Part shown: positions 47,996 through 57,707 of the stretch, one piece after another | Numbering within the stretch: the first letter of the stretch is position 1 | Layout of the letters: the number at the start of each line of letters is the position of its first letter | Origin: Todiramphus chloris collaris | Lineage: Eukaryota > Chordata > Aves > Coraciiformes > Alcedinidae | Length of the DNA stretch: 64,000 nucleotides | Assembly: GCA_025345505.1 (NCBI GenBank) | Contig: JANVCC010000012.1 | Location: 13,491,970-13,555,969, forward strand | Reading direction: 5' to 3' | Notes under the pieces: model-generated | Database searches by the model: none | What the model was told of the DNA's origin: nothing | Seen by the model: the letters and a program-made list of their open reading frames with translations, nothing else | Program-made: the position numbers and the translations under genes

Positions 47996-49489
47996 GGAAT
48001 GTAGACACCAGGACAGCATCTGTCAATTCACTTTCATCAAGGAATCGATTAATTGGAGACAAAATGTAATCCTAGTTCAAAGTAAAATACCAAAGTAGAC
48101 ACACAGTCATTGTGTGGCATGTTGATTTACCCAATATTTATGGCTTTCTGCATTTTCTGTAGTCAAAGTACAGAAATGTATTCAGGCTTCACAGATATAG
48201 ATACTTTTCATAAGGAAAACACTCAATATTTGGAAGAGAACATGAGTTTGATCCAGGCAGTATGTGGCTTTTTTATTCAAACTGCCACAAAACACTGAAT
48301 TTATGTTGACTAAGGAAAAGAGTTGGAAGAAAAATTCCTTTAGTAAACTTTCTGTCCTTCCTTAATGTATGACTCAGTCCATCTATCAAAATCATCACTG
48401 ATCTTGGCAAACTCATATTTCATGTATTTCCCGGGGAACAATAACTTTCCCTGAATAGTAAATAAAAATTCAGAAATACCTTTTAAAAAAAAAATATTTA
48501 TATATCAAATTTAGGCCACATTACACATTTATTGCCTTGGTCCCCCTAAAAAACTTTGTGGCCTAATTATTTCTATTACTAGATTTTAAAGGGGTTTAAA
48601 ACAGCATATCACCAATACTGTTTGTTCTTTTCTTTCTCCTTCTTGTATCAAAGTTAAAGACAGGGTTTTCTATCTTCCTTCACCCTCTTTTTATTTCTCT
48701 GGTTTCATAGCAGTTTCAAAGTGCCTCACATTCTCTGCCAGACAACAGGAGGTGGATCTGTCAGGACATCTGTACTCAGTCCCCGTCCTGCCCAAATTTG
48801 AAGACTGTACATGAAAGTAATGCTGTGCTCCCACATCTTCTGGATCATGGGATTCAGAAAGAAGGAGCAGTTCTGATCTGGTGTCATGGGAGAAAATGGG
48901 TATTTCTTTACAGCCATTACACAGCATAAAATACAAGCTTTACCACTCATGCTGTTCTTCACTAATGATGTCAAAACAGGTGGTTCATTTTCTTGATGAA
49001 ACTCTGAAAATAAAATACTTAAAGTCATGTTAAAGAAAAAAAATTAGATTTGGGGGACCTTAAAGAAGTATCTTTTAGTGTTCTTCCTAAAGTAAGGAAG
49101 ATTTCATTTGAAATTAAACTTTTTATTTAATTTTCAGGGTATTTACTTGTGATGCATAAGGCAGGGGTGATGAGAAAGAGATCCATTTAATCTCAAAATA
49201 TCATGTAACACATTAAAGTCAGGAAGTTTTATTTAGATTCTTGCACCATAAGGACTGGAACTAATGAAATTTTGTTTCCAAAGGATTAATTTCTTAGTCT
49301 CTGATGACTAAGGTGATGAAGAATTAACTCACCCTAAAAAGTTTCCCTCCTTTGGGACATGCATCCTGTTTTGTCTGGGTATGGAGCTTCAGATACTTTA
49401 CACAAACAGAATATTTACTTTTTTGAAAGTGGATCTGTACAGGGTTTTCCCTACCTACCCAACTCCCTAATATGTTAAAATATAACAAC
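47996..49489. other. Unique AT-rich sequence, one exon-like segment
   Basis: No gene recognised. A minus-strand open stretch at 48691-49028 with a good acceptor is discussed separately. Confidence 0.5.
48944..49003 (-). other. Exon-like 60-nt segment, minus strand, unconfirmed
   Basis: On the minus strand a strong acceptor (TATTTTATTTTCAG, ending at 49004) precedes a 60-nt segment that ends at a donor-like GAGTG/GTAAAG (48943). One frame is open throughout and reads FHQENEPPVLTSLVKNSMS; the other two contain stops. The frame also stays open past the donor to 48726 (100 codons in all), so the donor is not needed to keep it open. I do not recognise the peptide. AT-rich DNA often makes acceptor-like sequences, so this stays a candidate. 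Confidence 0.15.
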
Positions 49490-49761
49490 TGACATTTACA
49501 CAGCATGAGAGTGATGGTCAATGGAGTTAAATCCAGCTGGCAGCCAGTCATAGGTGGTGTTCCTCAGGGCTCAGTGTTGGGACCATTTCTGTTTAACATC
49601 TTTATTAATGATTCTGTAAGTTTGCAGATGGCACCAAATTAAGTGGGAGTGTTGATCTGCATGAGGATAGGGAGGCCTTACAGAGAGACTTGCATAGACT
49701 GGATTGATGGGACAATGTTAACAGTATGAGCTTCAACAAGTCCAAGTTCTAGGTCCTGCAC

Positions 49762-50100
49762 TTGGGCCAAAACAATACCATGCAACATTACAGGTTTGGG
49801 GAAGTGTGTCTGGAAAGCTGTCTAGTAGAAAAGGACCTGGGGGTTGTAATTGACAAGCAGCTGAATATGAGCCAGCAGTGTGCCCAGGTGGCCAAGAAAG
49901 CCAATGGCATCTTGGCTTGTATTAGAAATAGTGTGAGCAGCAGAAGTAGAGAGGTGATCATCTCCCTGTACTCCGCACTGGTGAGGCCACGTCTTGAGTA
50001 TTGTGTCCAGTTTTGGGCACCTCAATACAAGAGAGATAATCGAGGTGCTAGAGTGAGTACAGAGGAGGACAATGAAGCTGGTGAAGTGCCTGTAGAATAA
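49762..50100 (+). pseudogene. CR1 ORF2 relic, region after the RT palm
   Basis: The open frame includes [20 protein letters not shown], then [20 protein letters not shown], then [20 protein letters not shown] and FWAPQYK: CR1 ORF2 blocks in order. After NRGA the frame slips out of the [11 protein letters not shown] block (an indel near 50040-50060) and ends at TAA in the GEVPVE region. The ATG used is internal and is not a native start. Confidence 0.92.
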
Positions 50101-50116
50101 ATATTATGACGAACGA

Positions 50117-50419
50117 TTGAAGGAGCTGGGACTATTTAGTTTGAGGAAGAGGAGGCTAAGGAGAGACCTCATCACTATCTACCTGAAAGTACATTGTAGA
50201 GAGGTTGGTGATGGTCTCTTCCCACAGATAATTAGTGATAGAACAAGAGGGAATGGTTCAAGCTGCAACAGGGTAAGTTTAGCCTGGACATTAGGGAAAA
50301 TTTTTCACAGAAAAAGTACAGTCAGATACTGGAATAGGCTGCCCAGGGAGGTAGTTGAATCACCATCCCTGGATGTGTTTAAACGTCGCCTAGATGTGGT
50401 GTTAGGGGACATGGTCTAG
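50117..50419 (+). pseudogene. CR1 ORF2 C-terminus relic
   Basis: The frame begins MKELGLFSLRKRRLRRDLIT and ends RYWNRLPREVVESPSLDVFK, RRLDVVLGDMV, then a stop. This is the standard CR1 ORF2 C-terminus, so the native stop codon of ORF2 is essentially preserved at 50417-50419. It is out of frame with the preceding block, so no continuous protein can be made. Confidence 0.93.
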
Positions 50420-50508
50420 GGGTGAACTTTGTAGAGTAGGGTTAATGGTTGGACTCAATGATCCCAAGGGTCTTTTCCAACCTGAATGATTCTATGATTC
50501 TATGATCT

Positions 50509-52312
50509 GTCTGAAACATGCAAACAGATCCAGGTTTATCATGGGAGGAGAACCAGGTAAAAATAAGTTTAAAAGAAAAAAAATGCAATTTCACATACTA
50601 CTTGGGGAGGAGGGGAGGTGTGGAAGCCTGAACTAGTAATGAAATTCAGTACACACTGACACGTTATTTTGATTTATTTATAGATACATTTGAAGAGAAT
50701 AATTATTAATTTGGGAAAATCCGCATAGCTCTGTTTGAGATTGTGCAGTTTCCAGAGCAAACCCTGTACTTGGTCCTTAACCTGGCACTGCTGTATCTTC
50801 TTTTAGTATGTCAAGTGCTGGGTACTGCAGACTTCATATACTGTGACCAAAATGCAACACAGTTTTGCATAAGACCCTTTACAAGGAAAAAATAACTCAA
50901 ATAGCATGTTTTATCAGAAATGGTTTTTAATCACTCCACAGGGAGTACACCTAATCTGGAGCTTTCTGCAGAGGCACTTTCCTTTTATGGACCAACAGCA
51001 TCTGTAATGCCAATGAAACTCCTAAACTACTACTTTTAGGTGGAGGAAATGGGAGGGGAAAATGAACCCGAAAGGAAGTTTCATTAGTCAAAAGGCAAAT
51101 GGATATATATAGGCTTTGTAAAACTTTTTTTAAACTGATCATTGAGCTTGTTAATGTCTTGCATTACTAACTGGGAGTAGACAGATGACATACTTTAAAT
51201 GTTTTGGGAGTTTCTGAATATCAGTTCTGCTACAGTTAACACTGCTGGCAAGTTGTTGCTGACATGAGGACATCATAATCCTGGATATAGACATCAATAT
51301 TTTGATGTATTTGATGGGAATAGCATCATCCGGACAACTCTTAAGGTGGGCTTTTCCCCTGACAAGCTTTAGTTGACAATTTCTTTGCTTCTTTGTTAAT
51401 TGTTTTCCCTGACAATTAGAGTGAATGCATTACTTTCTTTTGTTGTCTTTCATATCATCCCATGGACTAGCAGCATGTCAAGGTTGCTGTGTCCTGCAAA
51501 AAGAGTGAGAAATTTATCTATTTCTTGTCAGAAGAATTGTGGTAGCTGTGAGGGATCCCAGCTTCTACCCCCTTCACAGTCACCCGCATTGGTATGCTCT
51601 TCAAGATGGACTTCCCTCCTTCCTCCTCCCTCCTGCAGAGTCCTCTCGTCCCAGGGCAACTTCTATCTCCTGTGGCAAGTACCTCCTTTCTCACTCTGCT
51701 TCTCTGACACTAAACTAAATTATGCTTGTTGATTAAGTATAAAATTAAATACCATCTGTAGTAAATAATACCTCTCTCAATAGACCATTCTTTTTTTTTT
51801 TCCAGTTATGCTGAAACACATAGCAGTCTGGCCACTGAAATTGGAGAGGGCCCCTTAAATCTAGTTTTGTATTGTTATTTCTATTGTGGGAACTGTAATT
51901 TCTGTAGATTTTCACTCTATAAAACAGATTGCTGGATTTGTCCAGTACAGGGGAACCAACAAATGCCTAAACTATGAACCACAGACCCAGATAGGCTGGT
52001 ATCTGACTGCTGCAGATGTGTGCTGAAAAATACTGCAGCTGAGTTGAACCACGCAAAGATTCCTATATTTTAATCCATGGTGATTAAATAAATATATTTC
52101 CAGTGACATTTTACATTGCATAGGCAATCTGATCTCTTCAGAGTTCCAGGAAACAGTAATTGTAAGGGGGCTGTAAGAGTCTTTATTAACAATTTAATTT
52201 CTCTAGGGTATTTCATTTGGAGACTTTTAATACTGTGTCTGACCTTTCCTTTCCTGCGAAGTTATTTAATACTGCTCCTAAAACTTATTTCTGGGACACT
52301 GCACTATTAAAC
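50509..52312. other. Unique AT-rich sequence, no gene seen
   Basis: No gene or interspersed repeat recognised. The + frame at 51400-51732 (110 codons) is Ser/Pro/Leu-rich with no domain and is considered chance. Confidence 0.5.

Positions 52313-52335
<23 letters not shown>
52313..52335 (+). repeat. Poly(T) tract, 23 residues
   Basis: Uninterrupted T-run followed by a T/C-rich stretch. Confidence 0.95.
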
Positions 52336-52344
<9 letters not shown>

Positions 52345-53340
52345 TTTTCTGACCATGAAAAGCAGCTTATTCTCATTCTTTGTCTCCAGATGTCATCTTG
52401 GAGTTCACAGACAAGAGTCTCAGATCTTCAGAATTAGTTCTCTCCGGTTTACTGACATATATACTTAAGCCTCTGTCTGCCTAGAGAAACACAGTCAGAG
52501 AGAACTAAAACACAAAAATGAAATTACCCACCATTTGAAATTCCCTGTGCCTGATGTTTTAATGAGGTCATGTGAAATTTAAGATGTAGTAATATTAATT
52601 TTGGCTATTTATATATTAAATAGAAAAAAAAAACATTTCCTCTAGATTTGTTTCCAATAAATACCATGTTTTTACAACATCTTGCAAAAACTGTAGTTAA
52701 GCAACAAAAACATGGGCATTTTATGCCACCCTGTGTTGGTCTTAGTACAAAAAAAAAAAATTTATCAAATGAGCCTCTGTTTCCTTTTATAATGTACTGT
52801 GAGGAGGAAAAAAAACCCAAACTTAATATTCAAATAGACAATGAAATGTTAAACAATCTTTGAGTTTTTGTACATTAAGGCATGTTGTGGTTATTTTACC
52901 TGTCCTATATTTTAGCACGAGTTCTGCCCCCTCATTCCCTCTCCTGGCAAGTAACAAGCTAGACAAGCCCAAATCCAGGACAAGGTCCCAAGCCAGGAGC
53001 CAGGTCAGGAGCTAAATCCATCAACATGTCAGAGCATAGAGGCATCCCCTCTCACCTCTTGCACCTACCTATCCCTTCCCACCTCCAAAGCAAAGTGAGA
53101 TCCCCTCATTTTCTTTAAAGTGAGGTACTCTGGGGAACCCCAGCCTGTCCCCTAGGATGATTCTCAGCTTCCAGTTGTATTTTCTTTCTACTGCACTGCT
53201 GTACCATGCTCTGCAGGGCATGGGTCCTTGAAGTCCAATTATTATTTCTTAACTCTTCAAGCAGCAAATCTCTGGAATCATAATTTCAAAATGCAGACAA
53301 GCATCTCTCTACTTATCTCCTTCCTTTCACACAGTAAAGT
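52336..53340. other. Unique sequence with a GC-richer patch at about 52915-53235
   Basis: No gene recognised. The patch is rich in CC/CT words (CCCCTCATTCCCTCTCCTGG and similar) and contains a short AGCCAGGAGCCAGGTCAGGAGC-like imperfect repeat near 52992-53012. CpG is nearly absent. Its origin is unclear. Confidence 0.45.
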
Positions 53341-53650
53341 GTATTCCTTTTATTACAAATAAATGCAAATATTTATTAGCAATGTGTGCAGTCTCTATTA
53401 TTGTTCTCCTGATTAATGCTGTCTCTGAGGCAATGGCATGTGAAATATTGCTTATGGCATCCCCAAGTAGAAGCAAAACTGCTCTTAAAATGTTCTTTGC
53501 AGAGTTTAATACAAAGAATGAAAATAAATAATGTCAGGCCCTTGCCAAGATATGCCTATTTTAAACTTTTCAATGGCACAAATCATCATTAATGAAGCAC
53601 TTAACATTACACTCCCGACAGCACAGTATAAAAATTACTGCAGTCATCCA
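53341..53650. promoter_or_regulatory. Possible conserved non-coding element (inference)
   Basis: This AT-rich stretch is dense in homeodomain-type cores (ATTAAT, TTAATGA, ATTTATTAG) and contains a perfect POU octamer ATGCAAAT at 53363-53370. Words of this type are common in vertebrate developmental enhancers, and the stretch has neither low-complexity runs nor repeat similarity. Enhancer identity cannot be seen from one sequence; this is only a pattern impression. Confidence 0.15.
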
Positions 53651-54239
53651 AAGGATAAGAAGAAACATGGCAGATAACTTCTGGAGGGGAAAGATTTACA
53701 CTCTTTTAACAAAACTTTATGAGTTCAAGTTTACATTAGAATAAAGAAAGGGGAAAATGTTTATCTCTTAAAAGCTTTTGGGGGAGACATTTGGAAGGAA
53801 ATGGTATATTTTTTCCCCAAGTGAATGGAAGAAAGATCAGGGAGCAAGGTCTCAGCAGTAGTGAAATCTGGTTTGCATCATCAGCTATTTTGATATAAAA
53901 TACTGTAGCTGGAGTCATAGGACATAGAGATTTACATTGTAATGCAGAATAAAGTAAATTCTATTATGAAAGTCCCTTTGTTACAGAGTTTTAGCCACAG
54001 TTTGTTCCAAAAACAGCTGACAGTAAGCTCAACAGCTCCTATCTAATGCTTAATTTCTTTCCTGTTTATTTGTAAATGAAGAATACAATGCTCTACTTAT
54101 TAAATTATGCATAGAAAATAACCTCAAATCCATATGCCTGTGAGACATGGATCAGAATAAAGATCCCTGTTCCTGATATAGGATATGAGAATCAGGTAAG
54201 AGTCTGAAACACAGAAGGTTTCACACATCTCCACTCAGA
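53651..54239. other. Unique AT-rich sequence, no gene seen
   Basis: Nothing recognised. Confidence 0.5.
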
Positions 54240-54668
54240 CCTATGGGAGTATTTCTATGGACCTGGGATGGTGGCTGAGCAGGTCCCAGTGATGGAGGGG
54301 AACCTAGCACCTTGTGACACAAGGTACTCAGTGCCAAAAGAAGGAAGAGGACCGCTCAGTCCAGACTGCTTCCTGGTGGGAAACAGTTTTAAGCCATGTC
54401 CTGGCCAAAGGAGAAGAGAAGAATGCTGTAGACAGCAATTAGCATTTGTCGTCAGTGGACAAAAAAGCATAGAAAGGGTACACAAAGCAATTACCAAAAG
54501 CAAAATAAACAAATATAAAATTTCAATGCCACATTTCTTCTGCAATTATTTTGAATAGAACCAGCAGAAGAAAGAGGTCATCTTTGACTGTTTCATAATG
54601 TATGTAACTGGAAATAAAACACTTGGATATTAAAATGCCTTACAGACAAAAAAAAAAAAAAAAAAAAA
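54240..54668 (+). pseudogene. Candidate processed retrocopy (3' end with AATAAA and A21)
   Basis: An AATAAA signal at 54613-54618 is followed 29 bases later by 21 consecutive A residues (54648-54668), the arrangement of a polyadenylated mRNA 3' end copied into the genome. The preceding 400 bp is GC-richer than its flanks at the 5' side and open for 96 codons on + (54268-54558), ending in an AT-rich tail like a 3' UTR. The translation (…CCRQQLAFVVSGQKSIERVHKAITK…) matches no protein I know, and the minus strand is also open (54255-54545), so coding origin is unproven. No clear target duplication was found. Alternatives are a genuine terminal exon of a lncRNA next to a genomic A-run, or chance. 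Confidence 0.25.
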
Positions 54669-56938
54669 TCAACCAAAACAAAACCACTCTTTCATAATAC
54701 TTCACACTATTCAGTCCAGTGAATGCAGAAGCAGCTAATGTATGAGAAATGAGAAACTCTACAGAGGGCAGTTGGTTGTATTCTCCCATGGGAAGTGTTT
54801 TGAGGAAAACCAACACAATATACTACATGGAGCGAAGAGTTTTGCTCCCCTGAGCTTATAAAGATAGCACCTATGTTCTGAAATTAAATTTTTCACCTTG
54901 TGAAGAGGAACATTTACTGTCCACTTTGAATTCAATAGATTGCAATCAATCCCTACTCAAAACAAGGTGGCAATGTTAAACCTATCCCTATTTTCTGAAG
55001 CTTGATCTACTTAATTGAATATTTGGGATTTTATCTTTATTTATTAACCAAAGTATTTCTAAATTTAGTCCTACTTTATTTTCTGTTCCCAGGACTTAAA
55101 CCTTGTTTGTTTTGTTTCACACTTTCTCAAAAGTTATCATCGTTCGCGAACATATTGAGCTTATCCTTTGCAAAGAACAGATTGTCTTTGGCAAAGGATC
55201 TTAAAAAAATCTTCTCTGCTCTCTGTATTCTATACAGTAGTTCATCAGAGCATCACAGATTCTCCTAAATGATTTTGTAATGAAATAACAAACTGCATCA
55301 AGAAAGGTATAGCAAATTGTAAGGTATTCACCAAGGACAGACAAAGCTGACTTAAATTCCTGTTGTTCCAAGATCAATACTTTGCTGCTATCTGCACCAT
55401 AGATTGCTTTAACTGTCAAATTTATAACTTTTATGACAATATCCAAATCAGGAAAAACTGAATTAGCTTTCGGCATAAGTTTCTAGAAAATACACCACTA
55501 AAACTAGAAGTTAAAGTATGTGCTGCTTTCCTTTGACCCATTATTTTTGCTCACTATCCAAACTTGGTCATGTTCCTATTGTATGAATTATTGTTTTTTT
55601 GAATCAGAGTATATTGGAGGAATTAGTGTGTAAAACACACCCTATCTTAACAACTGTGCAACCATCTTCCTATTTTGCCATATAATGTTTCCATTTGACT
55701 CATTTTCTTCCAGGATGCTTAATAATTGCTGTGGGAAACCAAGAAAACCAAGATTTTCTTTTAAGTTGAAATATGTCCCTGTGGTTATTAACTTTTGAAA
55801 TATAGGGCTAACATTTGTCAGCACAGAAGCTGGAGAAGATAAGGATTACTGGTTATGTGATAAATACTAAGCATGAAGGACTGCTGGAAATGTATTAGGT
55901 ATCTTGGGGAGAGATTTTAAAAGGCAAAAATAAGAATTAAATGCCTTTGAACATTAGTGAGAAGTTGGCAGTTGAGCATCTGCATATCTTTTGTATTAAT
56001 ATAATGATAGTGGGAAAGACTGAAAAATAATTTTGTCACTAGGCTCTTGTTTTTTAATGGTCTTCAGTAACAGCCTCTTTATACTGAGAGGAGTTAACGT
56101 AATAACTCTCATTTTCCCTTTATCTTTTTCATGCACTTTACTCACCTATCCAGTTAAACAATACAGTCTGGTTGGAGCTGAAAAAAGATGTTAAACCTAG
56201 TGAGTGCAAAACTTGAAAGTTTGGGCAGTACCCTCTAATCTTACTTTCTCCTCTCCATGTTGAAGTTAACTTTTATCCTGCCTATTTCTGCATTAAGCTC
56301 TTTTCTAATGTTTTGCATGACATGACGTAGTACCATAAATGGGCAGACAGGCTACCCCAATATTTCTGTGGTCATGTCACCATGACTCATGCCAGCCCTC
56401 ACCATGATCAGTGGTAATCGTACATGGATACATATTTAAAGAGCAATACTAAGCATTGAGTGTTGTCTTTGCATGCTACTACAGGTAGCGTGGTTAGCCT
56501 GGAAGGACCCTGAAAAGACAAAGAATACTTTGATTTTTTTTTTTTTTTTGTCCCTTTCTTTGATGAGTGACAGCTTGACTGAACTTAGTGAATCTACTGA
56601 ATACCCACTGTGTAAAAAGCAGGCTCTACAAACCGAGTACGTGATATCACACTGCCTGGAAGGTATTCAGGGACCAAGCTGCGCCTGCGTAAACAGTTCC
56701 TGATCAGTTACTGTAAATCTGGCAAATGCAAAAAAGCCTTTATGAAATGAGGCTTGTCAAGCCCTGAAAGGAATATGAGAGTTTCTTTGCCTTGCTGCTG
56801 AATGCCAGAGAATGTTTCCAGTGAGGCTGAAGAAGCATGCAGGCACATGGGCTGTTTTCCCAAGGGTTGCAGAAAAAGAAGGGCCGTGCTGCAACCTTCA
56901 GCCAGTGGCAGATGATGTCACCGGGACGTGTGCGACTG
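54669..56938. other. Unique AT-rich sequence, no gene seen
   Basis: No gene or interspersed repeat recognised. A T-run of about 17 lies at 56534-56549. The sequence just before the LTR (56860-56938) is CpG-bearing (GCCGTG, CCGGGACGTG, TGCGAC). Confidence 0.5.
56934..56938 (+). repeat. Probable target-site duplication, left copy (GACTG)
   Basis: GACTG precedes the proposed LTR start and CACTG follows its end (57703-57707); four of five bases agree. One mutation since insertion would explain the difference. Confidence 0.5.
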
Positions 56939-57702
56939 TGCAGCTCTCTGAGAACTAAGTCTGTTTGGTGATTTAACTTTTCAGATCAGTTTCTTCTAAC
57001 TAACTCCACTTTCTGAAGTTAGCAGCATGTTTTCACAGGCAGTGTCTGCTAGACAGAATCTGCTAGTATCACTGCTAGAGCACTGATAACACCCCATGTT
57101 TAGAGTTAGTACCAAGGATTGGTGTGCAGACCAAGGACGCTACTAGATCTCATGTACCACACTGGGGGTGCAGAAAGCAAAAGGCTGCACCTGCAGGGAA
57201 GAGCAGACAGGACAAGTGACCCTAAACTGACTAACGAGGAATTCCAGCCCATATATATCATATTCAGTATAAAGCCAAGGGATCACAGGAATCAAGCTCT
57301 CTTCTTCAATGGTCAGCATCTAAGGAGGACTCTGTCCATTCTGCCTTCAATCCCAATCCATGTGTTCCTGAATCAAGTTCCAGAATCCATCTCCTGAATT
57401 CAGTTCCCATCTGCTGCTGAGTCCAGACTGGGACTTCCCTAGTGCCTGTTCCAGAGCAACAGTGGTGACAGCAATGTAATTGCCATCAGAGGGGTTGAGT
57501 TCAATATTGGTTTTCTATATATTTGTATATATTCCATTTTATTATTGTTATTATTATTTTCATTAAATCTGTTTTAGTTTTCTTTTCCAATCCTTGTGTG
57601 TCTCTCCCTTATTCCCTTTCTCTTCCCCTTTGGGAAGGGAGAGGGGTTAACAGAGAGTGTCTGTCATTCATCTAGTGGCTGGCACAGCTCTAAACCTTGA
57701 CA
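56939..57702 (+). mobile_element. Solo LTR, second copy of the family at 12673-13485
   Basis: Aligned by eye with the first LTR, it shares long blocks in the same order: TTTCTGAAGTTAGCAGCATG, GATAACACCCCATGTTTAGA, AAGGCTGCACCTGCAGGGAA, GGACAAGTGACCCTAAACTG, CTAAGGAGGACTCTGTCCAT and GGGGTTAACAGAGAG, ending AAACCTTGACA. Over about 190 central bases a hand count gives roughly 15 percent difference. The first ~20 bases do not match the first copy, so the 5' boundary rests on the near-duplication GACTG/CACTG. It carries an extra ~20-bp partial duplication near 57055-57080 (CTGCTAGA...CTGCTAGT) and lacks about 60 bp of the first copy's central part near 57300-57320. No internal retroviral sequence adjoins it. 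The frame at 57119-57397 is LTR shadow. Confidence 0.88.
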
Positions 57703-57707
57703 CACTG
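57703..57707 (+). repeat. Probable target-site duplication, right copy (CACTG)
   Basis: Directly follows the LTR's terminal TTGACA; see the left copy for the one-base mismatch. Confidence 0.5.

Larger units (their letters stand above)
49490..50508 (+). mobile_element. CR1 LINE 3' segment with intact 3' terminal repeat
   Basis: A 5'-truncated CR1 of about 1 kb on the + strand. It starts in the RT domain ([37 protein letters not shown] sequence from about 49510), continues through the FxDD region (49621-49632) and the C-terminal region, and ends in the 3' UTR with two exact ATTCTATG units (50489-50504) plus AT. About 30 bases are missing just before the catalytic box, where CR1 normally has the LDEGIECTLS-like segment, and the box itself reads FADG, the second aspartate codon being GGC (49630-49632). 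Both changes, with frame breaks near 50050-50100, show a dead copy. It is the best 3' end among the CR1 copies here. Confidence 0.95.

Noticed and set aside
12673..57702. The two LTRs as ends of one 45-kb provirus
   Set aside because: No gag, pol or env sequence lies between them, the flanking duplications differ (CTTAC versus G/CACTG), and the copies are too divergent.
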